64,000 bases of DNA from Burkholderia sp. 8Y (GCF_902506145.1 NZ_LR733519.1:62001-126000); one strand, 5' to 3'. Counted from the stretch's first letter, positions 52,058 to 62,172 are shown. Notes: generated by a model not told the origin, from the sequence alone. A program made the numbers and translations.

Positions 52058-52380
52058 GGCGCGCGACGCAGACGGCGGCGCTCGCGGCTCTGGTGGCGAT
52101 GCTGACGACGATGTCCGACACGTCCGTTGCCGCGGGCGACGTCAAGGCGGGACGCGCGAAGGCGGCGCAGTGTCAGGCGTGCCACGGGCTCGACGGCCTG
52201 TCGAAGCTGCCCGAGGCGCCGAACCTTGCGGGCCAGACGGAGGAATATCTCGTGAAGGCGCTCAACGACTTCCGTTCCGGCGCGCGGCAGAACGAGATGA
52301 TGTCGGTGGTGGCGAAGGGCTTGTCGGATACGGATGTCGCGAATCTGGCGAGCTATTACCACAGCCTCGGCAAGCAGTGA
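52054..52380 (+). CDS. Class I c-type cytochrome
   Basis: 108 residues. Signal peptide MRRATQTAALAALVAMLTTMSDTSVA in two halves, haem motif CQACH followed by GLDGLSKLPEAPNLAGQ, and the distal Met in RQNEMMSVVAKGLSDTDVANLASYY, all typical. Translationally coupled to the dehydrogenase by ATGA, so it is its likely electron acceptor. Confidence 0.92.
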   Translation: MRRATQTAALAALVAMLTTMSDTSVAAGDVKAGRAKAAQCQACHGLDGLSKLPEAPNLAGQTEEYLVKALNDFRSGARQNEMMSVVAKGLSDTDVANLASYYHSLGKQ

Positions 52381-52408
52381 GACGATCGGCTGTTTTTTGA
52401 TTCAACGC

Positions 52409-52436
52409 TTGACTTGGCGGACTAAGGGTTTATACT
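52409..52436 (+). promoter_or_regulatory. Sigma-70 promoter of a predicted small RNA
   Basis: TTGACT at 52409-52414, 16-base spacer, TATACT at 52431-52436. Five of six matches in each box, start predicted about 52443. Confidence 0.75.
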
Positions 52437-52442
52437 ACCTCT

Positions 52443-52504
52443 TGTCTCCTCCATGTCTCAACCGATGTGGATTCAAGCCCGCTCTTCTGAGCGGGCTTTT
52501 TTTT
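52443..52504 (+). ncRNA. Predicted small RNA with anti-Shine-Dalgarno seed
   Basis: A short (~62 nt) transcript bounded by a strong promoter and an intrinsic terminator. Its 5' end is unpaired and pyrimidine-rich with TCTCCTCC at 52445-52452, complementary to GGAGGAGA ribosome sites, as in trans-acting repressors that use Hfq. From memory, short conserved Burkholderiales sRNAs (e.g. NcS27 of B. cenocepacia) have this plan; identity with them is not proven. Two bases apart from any coding gene support: the 62 nt have no ribosome site. Confidence 0.65.
52476..52504 (+). terminator. Rho-independent terminator of the small RNA
   Basis: AGCCCGCTC (52476-52484) and GAGCGGGCT (52489-52497), perfect 9-bp stem, TTCT loop, run of eight T at 52497-52504. 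Confidence 0.93.
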
Positions 52505-52556
52505 GGTCTTTGCAATCTCGCGGGAGATCAGTTTCACGGGCGGATCGCGCAAGAAC

Positions 52557-52591
52557 CTATCCACAGAATCCGTGGAAAAGCCTGTGGATAT
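52557..52591. promoter_or_regulatory. Two inverted DnaA-box-like motifs
   Basis: CTATCCACA at 52557-52565 and TGTGGATAT at 52583-52591; each is one base from the TTATNCACA consensus, in opposite orientation 17 bases apart. Binding is not shown; a single pair outside a replication origin could titrate DnaA. Confidence 0.35.
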
Positions 52592-52659
52592 CCCGCCGAC
52601 CAACGCCCTAACCCGTTGAACGCGAAGCCCTTACCCCGACCGCTTCGCCACGCACCTCG

Positions 52660-52845
52660 TCACTTCCCCTCGCCGACACACGATGCGACCATCGCGTCGG
52701 CGCGGCTCATGTCGGCGACGAAAATCGCTTGCGGCGCCGTCGCCACGCGCAACTCCTCGGCGGCTGAGCCCGGCAACGCGAAAAGGATGGTGCCCGTCGC
52801 GACGAGCGCCACGACCATCGATAAGAACCACGAAAAGACGTACAT
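52660..52845 (-). CDS. Small secreted or membrane protein, hypothetical
   Basis: 61 residues. N-terminal hydrophobic segment FSWFLSMVVALVATGTILFALPG, then an Ala/Val tail with a single Cys near the end. GAGG is 8 bases before ATG 52845. No family known. A short leftward gene before the predicted small RNA. Confidence 0.5.
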   Translation of the reverse strand: MYVFSWFLSMVVALVATGTILFALPGSAAEELRVATAPQAIFVADMSRADAMVASCVGEGK

Positions 52846-52981
52846 CGCCCGTACCTCGTGAGAGAAGACTCGTCGTCTGGACAGGCGCGTCGAACGTCAG
52901 CGCCTGATGCGCAGAATAGAGCCCGGCGACGCGCCGCACAGCCCCACGGAGGGAGGGACGTGAAGGAGGGAATCGGCGCGG

Positions 52982-53647
52982 TCAGCGCGTGTCCGGCGCG
53001 GGCACCGGCGAAACGTCTTGCGCGCGCGCAGCCGCGTCCTGCGCGTGCATCGCGCGAGCGAAGCCATCGCGTTCGCGCAGTCGCGCCCAGTAGCGCGCAA
53101 CGGGTTCGGCAAAGCGCGCGCTCAGCCCCAGGTGTTCCGCCAGCATCAATGCATAGCCGACCGAAATGTCCGCCGCCGTGAAGCGTCCGGCACACAGGAA
53201 GTCCTGGCGCTCCAGCAGCGGCGCGAGCGCGCGCAAGCGCGCATGAAACCACTTCGCGTAATCTTCCGCAACCTGCGGCTGCCGGCGCTCGGGCGGCTCG
53301 AAATGCGTGTAGCGCAGCACGAGCGTCTGCGGAAACGTAAGCGTCGCCTCGCCGAAATGCAAAAAGTTGAGATACCGCCCGAAATCGGCCTCGTGCGCGG
53401 CGACATCGAGCACGCCGGGCGAGTATCGCGCCGCGAGATACTGGCAGATCGCGGCGGATTCCGTCATGAAGAGCGCGTCATCGGCGAATGCGGGCACCGT
53501 GCCGAGCGGGTTCACGTCCATGAAGGCGCGCGCCATCATGCGCGGCGGGAACGGCAGCATCTTCAGTTCATACGGCAGGCCGATTTCCTCGAGCGCCCAC
53601 AGTGGCCTGAACGAACGCGCGCTGACGCAGTGATGGAGCGTGATCAT
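52982..53647 (-). CDS. Glutathione S-transferase
   Basis: 221 residues. Thioredoxin-like N-terminal domain with SARSFRPLWALEEIGLPYELK, NPLGTVPAF (cis-Pro) and MTESAAICQYLAARY (glutathione gamma-Glu contact), then the all-helical domain with FTAADISVGYALMLAE. Typical cytosolic GST. GGAG is 8 bases before ATG 53647. It is 19 bases after the enoyl-CoA hydratase gene and probably co-transcribed. Confidence 0.92.
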   Translation of the reverse strand: MITLHHCVSARSFRPLWALEEIGLPYELKMLPFPPRMMARAFMDVNPLGTVPAFADDALFMTESAAICQYLAARYSPGVLDVAAHEADFGRYLNFLHFGEATLTFPQTLVLRYTHFEPPERRQPQVAEDYAKWFHARLRALAPLLERQDFLCAGRFTAADISVGYALMLAEHLGLSARFAEPVARYWARLRERDGFARAMHAQDAAARAQDVSPVPAPDTR

Positions 53648-53666
53648 CGTCGTGCTCCGTGCGCGC

Positions 53667-54464
53667 TCAGGGCAGCCACGACGGTTTGCGCTTTTCGAGG
53701 AAACTGCGCACGCCCTCGCGCCCTTCGTCCGATGCGCGAATCCGCGCAATGCGATCCGCCGTGTCCGACATGAGCGTCTCGTCGATCACGCCGCCCGCCA
53801 GATCCACGACCAGCCGCTTGCATTCGCGCACCGCGTTCGGACTGTTCGCGGCGATGCTCGCGGCGATCGAGTCGACGGCGGAATCAAGGGCATCGGCTGC
53901 CGCGACCTGATGCACGAAGCCGATGCGCAGCGCCTCGGCCGCATCGAAAAGTTCGGCCGTCACGAAGTAGCGGTGCGCCGCGCGTGCGCCCATCGCGCGG
54001 ATCACGTACGGCGCGATGGTCGCGGGCATCAGGCCGAGCTTGGCTTCCGACAGGCAGAAGCGCGCCGTATCGACGCTCACCGCGATGTCGCACGCGGCGA
54101 CGAGTCCCACGCCGCCGGCATAAGCGTCGCCCTGCACGCGGGCGATGACCGGCTTCGCGCTCGTGTAGATGGTGTTGAGCATGGTCGCGAGGCCGAGCGC
54201 GTCGGCGCGGTTCTCCGCGTCGGTGAAGCCCGCCATGCGCTTCATGTAATTCAGGTCCGCGCCGGCGCAGAAGGCCGGACCCTTCGCGGCGAGGATGATC
54301 GCGCGCACGTTGGCGTCGTCGTTGAGCGCGCGAAATGCGGCGGTCAGTTCGACGATGGCCGCGTCGTCGAACGCATTGCGCACGTCCGGCCGATCGAGCG
54401 TCACACGGGCGACCGGGCCATCGACCGCGAGTGTCAGGCGTTGCAGGTTCATTGCATCGCTCAT
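53667..54464 (-). CDS. Enoyl-CoA hydratase/isomerase family protein
   Basis: 265 residues, crotonase fold. RPDVRNAFDDAAI, oxyanion-hole segment AAKGPAFCAGADLNYMKRM, then YAGGVGLVAACDIAVS and FCLSEAKLGLMPATIAPYVI, with Glu in the LSEAKLG position. Resembles methylglutaconyl-CoA hydratase or isohexenylglutaconyl-CoA hydratase-like enzymes of leucine or terpenoid degradation; no neighbouring pathway genes to tell. GGGGAG precedes ATG 54464. Confidence 0.9.
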   Translation of the reverse strand: MSDAMNLQRLTLAVDGPVARVTLDRPDVRNAFDDAAIVELTAAFRALNDDANVRAIILAAKGPAFCAGADLNYMKRMAGFTDAENRADALGLATMLNTIYTSAKPVIARVQGDAYAGGVGLVAACDIAVSVDTARFCLSEAKLGLMPATIAPYVIRAMGARAAHRYFVTAELFDAAEALRIGFVHQVAAADALDSAVDSIAASIAANSPNAVRECKRLVVDLAGGVIDETLMSDTADRIARIRASDEGREGVRSFLEKRKPSWLP

Positions 54465-54636
54465 GTGTTGTCTCCCCTTCTGCCACGGATATGTGAGCGC
54501 CGCTCAGTGATCTGCGGCGCGGCGCTTCGGCTTGCTCAACAGTGTCGACGAGAACACGAGGCGCAGTCAACAACGACGCATGAGCCGCACTCACATGTGA
54601 CGGACGCCGTGCCTATCCGCATCATGTCACGAACGC

Positions 54637-54662
54637 GCGTAATATATTCGGCTATATTACGC
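54637..54662. promoter_or_regulatory. ModE-type operator upstream of modA
   Basis: Perfect 10-bp inverted repeat GCGTAATATA / TATATTACGC separated by 6 bases (TTCGGC). It matches the ModE consensus plan CGnTATATA-N6-TATATnnCG, where molybdate-loaded ModE represses the transporter. It ends 61 bases before the modA start. No modE gene is in the window. Confidence 0.88.
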
Positions 54663-54723
54663 AGGCTCGTTTGGCGGCAGACGCCGCGACACATCATTCA
54701 TGGGAAAGAACAGGAGCCTCTAA

Positions 54724-55491
<768 letters not shown>

Positions 55492-55498
55492 GCCGGAC

Positions 55499-56179
55499 AT
55501 GCCGATCGATTCCGCCGATCTTCAGGCGATCGCGCTGACGCTGGAACTCGCGTCGATTGCGACGGCGCTGCTGCTCGTCATCGGCACGCCGGTCGCGTGG
55601 TGGCTCGCGCGCACCGCATCGCGGATGAAAGGCCCGATCGGCGCCGTCGTCGCGCTGCCGCTCGTGCTGCCGCCGACGGTCATCGGCTTCTATTTGCTCG
55701 TGCTCATGGGGCCGAACGGCACCGTCGGCAAGCTCACGCAGGCGGCGGGCATCGGCCTGTTGCCGTTCACGTTCGCGGGGCTCGTCGTCGGTTCGGTGAT
55801 CTATTCGATGCCGTTCGTCGTGCAGCCGTTGCAAAACGCGTTCGAAGCCATCGGCCGCCGTCCGCTCGAAGCCGCCGCGACGCTGCGCGCCGGTCCGTGG
55901 GACACGTTCTTCACGGTGGCGCTGCCGCTCGCGCGGCCCGGCATCGTGACCGCCACGATTCTCGGTTTCGCGCACACGGTCGGTGAATTCGGCGTCGTGC
56001 TGATGATCGGCGGCAATATTCCGGGGCGCACGCGCGTGGTGTCGGTGCAAATTTTCGATCACGTCGAAGCCCTCGAGTACGCGCAGGCGCACTGGCTCGC
56101 GGGCGGCATGGTGCTGTTCTCGTTCATCGTGCTGCTTCTGCTCTATTCGACTCGCCGGACGGCAGCGGCGCATGTCTGA
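55499..56179 (+). CDS. modB: Molybdate ABC transporter permease
   Basis: 226 residues with five to six membrane helices. Binding-protein-dependent permease motif [26 protein letters not shown] (EAA loop) and [38 protein letters not shown], all typical ModB. It starts 8 bases after modA and its end overlaps modC by 8 bases. Confidence 0.95.
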   Translation: MPIDSADLQAIALTLELASIATALLLVIGTPVAWWLARTASRMKGPIGAVVALPLVLPPTVIGFYLLVLMGPNGTVGKLTQAAGIGLLPFTFAGLVVGSVIYSMPFVVQPLQNAFEAIGRRPLEAAATLRAGPWDTFFTVALPLARPGIVTATILGFAHTVGEFGVVLMIGGNIPGRTRVVSVQIFDHVEALEYAQAHWLAGGMVLFSFIVLLLLYSTRRTAAAHV

Positions 56180-57320
56180 ACTCACGTCATCCCCGCTCAC
56201 GCTCGACGGCGCAAAGAGCGGCGCGACGCGCGCGGCCATCGAAGCGCGCTTCGTCGTCGAACAGGGCAGCTTCTCGCTCGATGTCGATCTGAACTTGCCG
56301 GGGCGCGGCGTCACCGCGATCTTCGGCCAGTCCGGTTCCGGCAAGACCACGCTGCTGCGCTGCCTTGCCGGACTGGCGCGGCCGACACGCGGGCGGCTCG
56401 TCGTCAATGGCGACGTGTGGCTCGACACCGGGCGCCGCGTTTTCCTGCCGACGCATCGGCGTCCGCTCGGCTACGTGTTTCAGGAAGCGAGTCTTTTTCC
56501 TCACTTGAGCGTCGAAGCAAACCTGCGCTACGGCCTGAAGCGCGTGCCGGCCGCGACGCGCCGTGTCGATTTCGCGCAAGCCGTCGAACTGCTCGGCATC
56601 GCGCATCTGCTTGCACGCATGCCAGCGGGCTTGTCCGGCGGCGAGCGGCAGCGCGTGGGGATCGCGCGGGCGCTCTTGACGAGCCCGCGTTTGTTGCTGC
56701 TCGACGAACCGCTCGCCTCGCTCGACCATAAGCGCAAGCTGGAAATCCTGCCGTATCTCGAACGGCTGCACGACGAGCTCGATATTCCGATGCTCTACGT
56801 GAGCCACGCGCCCGAAGAAGTCGCGCGGCTCGCGGATCATCTCGTGCTGCTGGAGGCGGGACGCGCGCTGGCGAGCGGGCCGATCACCGAGACGCTCGTG
56901 CGGCTCGATCTGCCGATCGCGCTCGCCGACGACGCGTCGGTGGTGCTGGAGGGCATCGTCGCGGGCTACGACGCGCATTATCGGCTGCTGACGCTCGCGC
57001 TGCCGGGCGGACGCGCGACGCTGCGCGTGCTGCACGATCCCGTCGCGCACGGCAAACGGATGCGCGTCGCGGTGAAGGCGCGCGACGTGAGTCTGATCAC
57101 CGGCGAGCACGACCACACGCAGAGCAGCGTGCTGAACGTGCTGCCCGCCACGGTGAAGGCGATTGCCGACGACGGCCATCCGTCTCAGGCCGTCGTGCGG
57201 CTCGACGTGGACGGCTCGCCGCTGCTCGCCCGCGTCACTCGCTACTCGCTGGATCGTCTGAAGATCGCGCCGGGCATGACGGTGTGGGCGCAGGTCAAGG
57301 CTGTGTCGCTGCTCGCCTGA
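56172..57320 (+). CDS. modC: Molybdate ABC transporter ATP-binding protein
   Basis: 382 residues. Walker [10 protein letters not shown], signature [10 protein letters not shown], Walker [13 protein letters not shown], and a C-terminal TOBE-type domain from about residue 295 ([30 protein letters not shown], in parts) that in ModC binds oxyanion and senses supply. Completes modABC. The 3' end overlaps the convergent nudix gene by 26 bases. Confidence 0.95.
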   Translation: MSELTSSPLTLDGAKSGATRAAIEARFVVEQGSFSLDVDLNLPGRGVTAIFGQSGSGKTTLLRCLAGLARPTRGRLVVNGDVWLDTGRRVFLPTHRRPLGYVFQEASLFPHLSVEANLRYGLKRVPAATRRVDFAQAVELLGIAHLLARMPAGLSGGERQRVGIARALLTSPRLLLLDEPLASLDHKRKLEILPYLERLHDELDIPMLYVSHAPEEVARLADHLVLLEAGRALASGPITETLVRLDLPIALADDASVVLEGIVAGYDAHYRLLTLALPGGRATLRVLHDPVAHGKRMRVAVKARDVSLITGEHDHTQSSVLNVLPATVKAIADDGHPSQAVVRLDVDGSPLLARVTRYSLDRLKIAPGMTVWAQVKAVSLLA

Positions 57321-57897
57321 GTGCGAGGTGCTGCAACAGCATGATCGTCTTGCCGTCCATGATTTCGCCGCGTTCGATCATCGCGATCGCCTCGTCCAGC
57401 GGCGTTTCGATCACCTCAATTTCCTCGCCCTCGTCGATCACGCCGCCGCCGTCGCCCACGCGCATCGACCCGTCGTACTCGCCGACATAGAAATAGAGCT
57501 TCTCCGTCACCGATCCGGGGCTCATGAACGCCTCGAAAAGCTTCTCGATATGGCCGACGCGGTAGCCCGTCTCCTCCTCCACTTCGGCGCGGATGCGCGC
57601 GTCGGGCGTCGCGTCGTCGAGCAATCCGCCCGGCGCCTCGATCAGCATCCCGTGATGCCCGTTGACAAACGCCGGCATGCGGAACTGGCGCGTCAGCAGA
57701 ACCGTGCCCGTGCGCGGATTGTGCAGCAAGATGGTCGCGCCATTGCCGCGGTCGTAGGTTTCGCGGCTCTGCCGCTGCCATGTGCCGTCGCCGCGCCGGA
57801 AGTCGAAGATGACTTTTCTGAGCACGTACCAGTCGTCGGACAGCGTGACTGTATCGACTACGCGAACGCGTTCCTGGGTGATGCGTGCATCGGTCAT
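57295..57897 (-). CDS. nudK: NUDIX hydrolase, NudK-like (GDP-sugar/ADP-ribose pyrophosphatase family)
   Basis: 200 residues. Matches E. coli NudK along its length: [44 protein letters not shown], nudix box from [12 protein letters not shown] to [27 protein letters not shown] and [17 protein letters not shown]. NudK hydrolyses GDP-mannose; related enzymes prefer ADP-ribose. GAGG at 6 bases before ATG 57897. 3' overlap of 26 bases with modC. Confidence 0.85.
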   Translation of the reverse strand: MTDARITQERVRVVDTVTLSDDWYVLRKVIFDFRRGDGTWQRQSRETYDRGNGATILLHNPRTGTVLLTRQFRMPAFVNGHHGMLIEAPGGLLDDATPDARIRAEVEEETGYRVGHIEKLFEAFMSPGSVTEKLYFYVGEYDGSMRVGDGGGVIDEGEEIEVIETPLDEAIAMIERGEIMDGKTIMLLQHLALRRAATQP

Positions 57898-58089
57898 GAT
57901 CGCCTCGGTCCTGAGTGTTTTCGTCACGCATTATTACCGGGTAACACGCCGAAAGAATGATTCGGCGCGCTGTGATTGAAATTCTTCGGCAACTGGAATA
58001 GCGTAGAAAGATGCGCGGTATGCGGCCATGCGGGAGTCATTTATTTCCTGCCGCTTGGCAACCGGGCGAAAATTTTTCTGGAGAAAGTC

Positions 58090-58434
58090 GTGAATCGCGT
58101 GAAGGCTTTTATCGCGGTATCGGTGCTTGCCACGGCGGGCGTGGCGACGACCGCGAGCGCGCATGGCGGCCATGTCGGCATATGGTTCGGCGCGCCGCTC
58201 TACTACCCCGTCGCGCCCGTGCCGTACTACTACTATCCGCCCGCGCCCGTGGTCGCGGTGCCCGCCGCGCCAACCACCTATGTCGAACAGGGACAGCCCG
58301 CCGCCGCGCCTGCGCAGCCGAGCGGCTCCTGGTACTACTGCGACGGCTCGCGCACGTATTACCCGTATGTGAAGGAATGCCCGGGCGGCTGGCGCGAGGT
58401 TCCGGCACAGCCGCCTGCGCCGTCGAACCAATGA
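58090..58434 (+). CDS. Small secreted Pro/Tyr-rich protein
   Basis: 114 residues. Signal peptide VKAFIAVSVLATAGVATTASA, then a short His/Gly start, a YYPVAPVPYYYYPPAPVVAVP low-complexity stretch, and a C-terminal motif WYYCDGSRTYYPYVKECPGGWREVP with two Cys. Proteins of this plan are common in Burkholderiales envelopes; function unknown. GGAG is 7 bases before the GTG at 58090. It probably pairs with the next gene. Confidence 0.75.
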   Translation: MNRVKAFIAVSVLATAGVATTASAHGGHVGIWFGAPLYYPVAPVPYYYYPPAPVVAVPAAPTTYVEQGQPAAAPAQPSGSWYYCDGSRTYYPYVKECPGGWREVPAQPPAPSNQ

Positions 58435-58458
58435 TGAAGTCCTAACGAAGTCACGTTC

Positions 58459-58974
58459 ATGAACTACCGAAGGCTCGTATTTCTTCTCGCGCTCACCGGT
58501 CTCTCGGCATGTACCGTCATGCCGAGCGGACCGAGCGTCATGGCGCTTCCCGGCTCCACCAAGACGTTCGACCAGTTCCGCGCTGACGACGCCTCCTGCC
58601 GTCAGTTCGCGTTCCAGCAGGTCGGCGGCGTCAGCGCCGATCAGGCCGCGACCAACAGCGCGGTCGGAAGCGCGGTCGTCGGCACCGCAATCGGCGCGGC
58701 GGCGGGCGCGGCGTTCGGCGGCGGCTCGGGCGCGGCTATCGGCGCGGGCGCGGGGTTGCTGACAGGCAGCGCGTTCGGCGTCGGCGCGGCGCAGTCGTCG
58801 GGCTATGGCGTGCAGCGCCGCTACGACTACGCGTATCTCCAGTGCATGTACGCGGCTGGCGACAAGGTGCCCGTGAGCGGCGCCATGCGAACCGTCCCGC
58901 CCGAAGGCGCTTCTTACGCGCCACCGCCACCACCGCCGCCCGGCATTCAGCCGCCTCCGCCGCCGTCCAGTTGA
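58459..58974 (+). CDS. Glycine-zipper lipoprotein
   Basis: 171 residues. Signal LVFLLALTGLSAC with lipobox LSAC; then a region with Cys, and a glycine zipper (GSAVVGTAIGAAAGAAFGG, GAAIGAGAGLLTGSAFG), followed by YDYAYLQCMYAAGD and a long poly-Pro tail. Glycine-zipper proteins (17-kDa antigen/OmpA-like) insert in or span outer membranes. 24 bases after the previous gene. Confidence 0.85.
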   Translation: MNYRRLVFLLALTGLSACTVMPSGPSVMALPGSTKTFDQFRADDASCRQFAFQQVGGVSADQAATNSAVGSAVVGTAIGAAAGAAFGGGSGAAIGAGAGLLTGSAFGVGAAQSSGYGVQRRYDYAYLQCMYAAGDKVPVSGAMRTVPPEGASYAPPPPPPPGIQPPPPPSS

Positions 58975-58980
58975 GCCGGG

Positions 58981-59823
58981 TTAGCGGCGTCTGCGCCAGC
59001 TATCGTCGGCGGGGCGCGCGTGCCGATTGATCGGAGCGACGAGCCCCGGCGCGACCACCAGCCCCGTCACCCAGCCGATATAAAACCGCAGGTCGCTCCA
59101 GAAATCGGCGCTCGTGTAGACGCGAAAGCTCTCTATATGCGCGAGCCACAGCGCAAGCTGCAGGGCGCCAGTCAAAACGAGCCAGCTCAGCGCGACGACA
59201 GCCGTCGCGCGGGCGCAGCGGCGAAACGTGGACGGGTCCCATTGCTCGCGCACGATCACGCAGCCCGCAATCAGAATGAGCACTGAAGGGATAAGCGTCG
59301 TCGCGATCACGCGCCCTCCCCATTCGAAGACGAGACCGCACAGATAGCCGATCACGACCGCGAGTGCCGCCGCCGGCCACGCCGTCCAGCGCGGCCCGCG
59401 CGCCGCGAGCCACGCAACCGTGATGACGAACGGCATCGCCGCCCATTGAAGCGCCTGCGAAACCGCTGTCGCCAGATTCTCGCTGGCCTGAGCGTTCGAA
59501 TGGCTTGCGGCGACGTACACGGTGATCGCCTCGTGCACGCATACGGCCACGACCGCGAAGCTCAACGCTTCGCACGCGGCGAAAGCGGGCGACTTCTCGG
59601 GCCGTCGATGCGCCGCATCCTCGCCGAGTGCGCGCACGCGTTCGAGCACCGGATCGACGAAGAACGCGAGAATCGCGCCGATCAGAAGCGCTGCGGCGGC
59701 ATCCGTGAACGAGAAATGTCCGACGAGCGAAACGAGTCCTTGCCACAGGAACTCGGGCGCGGCCGCGCAGATGGCGACCCACAGCGCGAAAAAGAAGCCG
59801 TTCGATGCACGTCTGAGCGGCAT
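58981..59823 (-). CDS. Integral membrane protein, unknown
   Basis: 280 residues with about 6-7 membrane helices: FFFALWVAICAAAPEFLWQG, AALLIGAILAFFVDPVL, ALSFAVVAVCVHEAITVYVAA, VITVAWLAARGPRWTAWPAA, LIPSVLILIAGCVIV and ALSWLVLTGALQLALWLAHI. No family recognised. GAGG is 5 bases before ATG 59823. Convergent with the glycine-zipper gene. Confidence 0.75.
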   Translation of the reverse strand: MPLRRASNGFFFALWVAICAAAPEFLWQGLVSLVGHFSFTDAAAALLIGAILAFFVDPVLERVRALGEDAAHRRPEKSPAFAACEALSFAVVAVCVHEAITVYVAASHSNAQASENLATAVSQALQWAAMPFVITVAWLAARGPRWTAWPAAALAVVIGYLCGLVFEWGGRVIATTLIPSVLILIAGCVIVREQWDPSTFRRCARATAVVALSWLVLTGALQLALWLAHIESFRVYTSADFWSDLRFYIGWVTGLVVAPGLVAPINRHARPADDSWRRRR

Positions 59824-59866
59824 GGCCACCTCGATGCGGTTGAAACGGACAGCAGCCGGCGCGCGC

Positions 59867-60730
59867 TCAGCCTACCTCGGGCAGCGCAGCCTGCGCGAGA
59901 CGCGCGGCGAGCGCATCGCACACGCGCGCTTGCAGGTCGGCGGGAATGTCGAAGCATTCGTAGGCAAGCGCCTGCGCGACGGTGACGACTTTCATCTCCT
60001 GATACGACCGGCCGCTGCTGATAAGCGCCTCGAATGCGTTGGCGCGCTCGTTGATTTCGACCGGGTCGGCGTTCACCAGCAACACCGCGTGGGCGAGCAC
60101 GGCGTAAAGCGGCGTATCGCGATCATCGGATGACTGCGGCACACGCCGCCAGTACTGCGCGGTGCCCGCGATCTTGCGCGCGTCGTTGCCGGGGCCCCAG
60201 GCGAGGTTGAAGCGTCCATCGCAGAACGAGCCTTCGACCGCCTGATGATGCGTGAGGACGCCGAGCGTGTACAGCGCGTCGCCGAGAATGCGGCACAGGT
60301 GCAGATAAACCGCGTCGGAAAGCGTGCCCATCGGCGCGCGCACCGGATAGGCAAGGCTTAGATTCACGATGCCGGGGCCTTGCGGAACCAGGCCGCCGCC
60401 CGACAGACGCAGCCACACCGGACAGCCGCGCCGGGCGAAGCTCGCGCGGGCGTCGGCGAGCGCCGGGTAACGCTGGTAGCTGCGCGGCAGGGACAGCGAG
60501 ACCGGCGCGGTCCAGATGTGCGCGACGGCCTCGCCGGATGCGGCGCGCGCGAGAAGTGCTTCTTCGGCGTCGAGCGGATCGCCGGCGAGCGAAGCGGGAT
60601 CAAGCAAGGCGAAGGGCATGGGAAGGAAGGAAAGCCGCGCCGGCATCGACGCCATCGGGAGATGGTAGCGAAGAACGGCGGCGGCGGCCAATTGCGTGCT
60701 TCGGGTGGTGCGTGAAGCGGCGTTGGGCAT
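59867..60730 (-). CDS. Lipoate-protein ligase A-like protein (BPL/LplA family)
   Basis: 287 residues at most. LplA/LipB-fold signature: WLRLSGGGLVPQGPGIVNLSL (the GG-V-x-x-G-P-G loop), GSFCDGRFNLAWGP and the lysine motif RKIAGTAQ that contacts the lipoyl-AMP. It should attach lipoyl or an octanoyl-like group to E2 or GcvH, or be an octanoyl transferase variant. Start unsure: ATG 60730, 60655 and 60619 are all weak; the Arg-rich first 25 residues are probably not needed. Confidence 0.78.
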   Translation of the reverse strand: MPNAASRTTRSTQLAAAAVLRYHLPMASMPARLSFLPMPFALLDPASLAGDPLDAEEALLARAASGEAVAHIWTAPVSLSLPRSYQRYPALADARASFARRGCPVWLRLSGGGLVPQGPGIVNLSLAYPVRAPMGTLSDAVYLHLCRILGDALYTLGVLTHHQAVEGSFCDGRFNLAWGPGNDARKIAGTAQYWRRVPQSSDDRDTPLYAVLAHAVLLVNADPVEINERANAFEALISSGRSYQEMKVVTVAQALAYECFDIPADLQARVCDALAARLAQAALPEVG

Positions 60731-61068
60731 GGGGCCATTGCCGTCTCACCCGTGTCACTCGCGTCGCGGATCGCGCACTCGGTCGCGCGTTCTTCGTCGC
60801 GTTTCGGCCTGCGCGAAGAGATCGACGCGGCGCGCTGCAGCGATTCCTTCGCGCACGCGAACCGTCACTTTCGAATTCGCAGACAACGCTTCGTCCCACC
60901 CTCCGAACGCGCCCGAACCACGGGTAAACCGCCCCGCGCGCGGCATCGATCACGCCATATGATGCTCGAATCGGCAATGCGACGCGCGGGCGCGCTCGCT
61001 GCGCTGCGGCATCCACGGCGCCGATCTCATCAAACGCGCCGATCCATAACGCAAAAAGGAGACGACCG
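60731..61068. other. Spacer, nothing recognised
   Basis: 338 bases between divergent genes. Several Arg-rich frames on both strands but no coding character. AAAAGGAG just before ATG 61069 is the ribosome site of the next gene. Confidence 0.4.
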
Positions 61069-61299
61069 ATGACGAAGATCGCCTATGAAGACTTCGAGCG
61101 ACAGGTGGTGCAGCATCACCTCATCAAGGGCAACGTGTACGAGAACGGCGCGGCGCTCGTCGAACGCGCGAACCGTTGGATCGCGGAGAACGCCATCGAC
61201 GTCTTGAACGTGGAAAGCCTCTCGACCTTCGGCGCCGGTGACGATACCAGCGTGAGCCATTGGTACTCGGGCATCCGCGTCTGGTATCGCACCCAATAA
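61069..61299 (+). CDS. Small conserved hypothetical protein
   Basis: 76 residues: ENGAALVERANRWIAENAIDVLNVESL then SHWYSGIRVWYRTQ. The composition looks like a real soluble alpha/beta protein. AAAAGGAG ahead of ATG 61069 is strong. No named domain recognised. Convergent with the SDR gene, 7 bases apart. Confidence 0.75.
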   Translation: MTKIAYEDFERQVVQHHLIKGNVYENGAALVERANRWIAENAIDVLNVESLSTFGAGDDTSVSHWYSGIRVWYRTQ

Positions 61300-61306
61300 C
61301 GCGCGT

Positions 61307-62074
61307 TTATCCGCGCCCGACGAACGGCATCTTGGTCGCCATCACGGTGTGGAACAGGACATTCGCTTCGAGCGGCAAGTTCGCCATGTAGAGCACCGAC
61401 TGGCCGACGATTTTCACGTCCATCATCGGTTCGACGGCAATCTCGCCGTTCGCCTGCGGCACGCCGCGCGACATGCGTTCGGAAAGCTCCGTGAGCGCAT
61501 TGCCGATATCGATCTGACCGACCGCGATGTCGTGCTTGCGGCCGTCGAGCGACGCCGACTTCGTGAGGCCCGCGACCGCGTGCTTCGTCGCGGTGTACGC
61601 CGCCGAATTGGGACGCGGCGCGCTCGCGGAAATCGAACCGTTATTGATGATGCGCCCGCCTTTCGGCGACTGGGCGCGCATCGTCCGGAACGCCTGCTGC
61701 AAACAATAGAACATGCCGTTCAGATTGACGTTGACGACGCCCTGCCACTGTTCGGGCGTCCAGTCTTCGAACGGACCGGGCGGATTGCTCACGCCCGCGT
61801 TATTGAACAGCAGATCCACGCGGCCAAAACGCTCGACCGCGGCCTGAAAGAGCCGTTCGACGGATTGAGGATCGGCCACGTCGGTCGGCACCGCGAGTCC
61901 GCGTTCGCCTGCGCCGGCCTCGGCGATGACGGCCTCGAGCGGCGCGGCGCGGCGGCCCGCGAGCACCACCAACCAACCATCGCCGAAGAGCGCGAGCGCC
62001 GCCGCACGTCCGATGCCGCTGCCCGCTCCGGTCACGATCGCAATACGGGAATTCGTCTTGGCTGCTTCAGGCAT
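61307..62074 (-). CDS. Short-chain dehydrogenase/reductase (SDR)
   Basis: 255 residues. Cofactor motif [16 protein letters not shown] in [13 protein letters not shown], catalytic Ser in [21 protein letters not shown] with Tyr and Lys in YTATK. Classical SDR, NAD(P)-dependent; substrate unknown. AGGAG lies upstream of ATG 62074. Confidence 0.92.
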   Translation of the reverse strand: MPEAAKTNSRIAIVTGAGSGIGRAAALALFGDGWLVVLAGRRAAPLEAVIAEAGAGERGLAVPTDVADPQSVERLFQAAVERFGRVDLLFNNAGVSNPPGPFEDWTPEQWQGVVNVNLNGMFYCLQQAFRTMRAQSPKGGRIINNGSISASAPRPNSAAYTATKHAVAGLTKSASLDGRKHDIAVGQIDIGNALTELSERMSRGVPQANGEIAVEPMMDVKIVGQSVLYMANLPLEANVLFHTVMATKMPFVGRG

Positions 62075-62172
62075 GTCTCCGTTCTCCTGTCGACCAGAGT
62101 GGGCGCGCGAGCGTCTGTCTCCGGTTCCGTGTGATGAGGTGTTGGGTGGCGCGCGACAGTGCGCGTCGTCGA

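Noticed and set aside
52453-52620. Short protein frame starting at the small RNA (MSQPMWIQA...)
   Set aside because: No ribosome site (the upstream bases are C/U-rich) and it runs through a strong terminator; RNA explains the region better.
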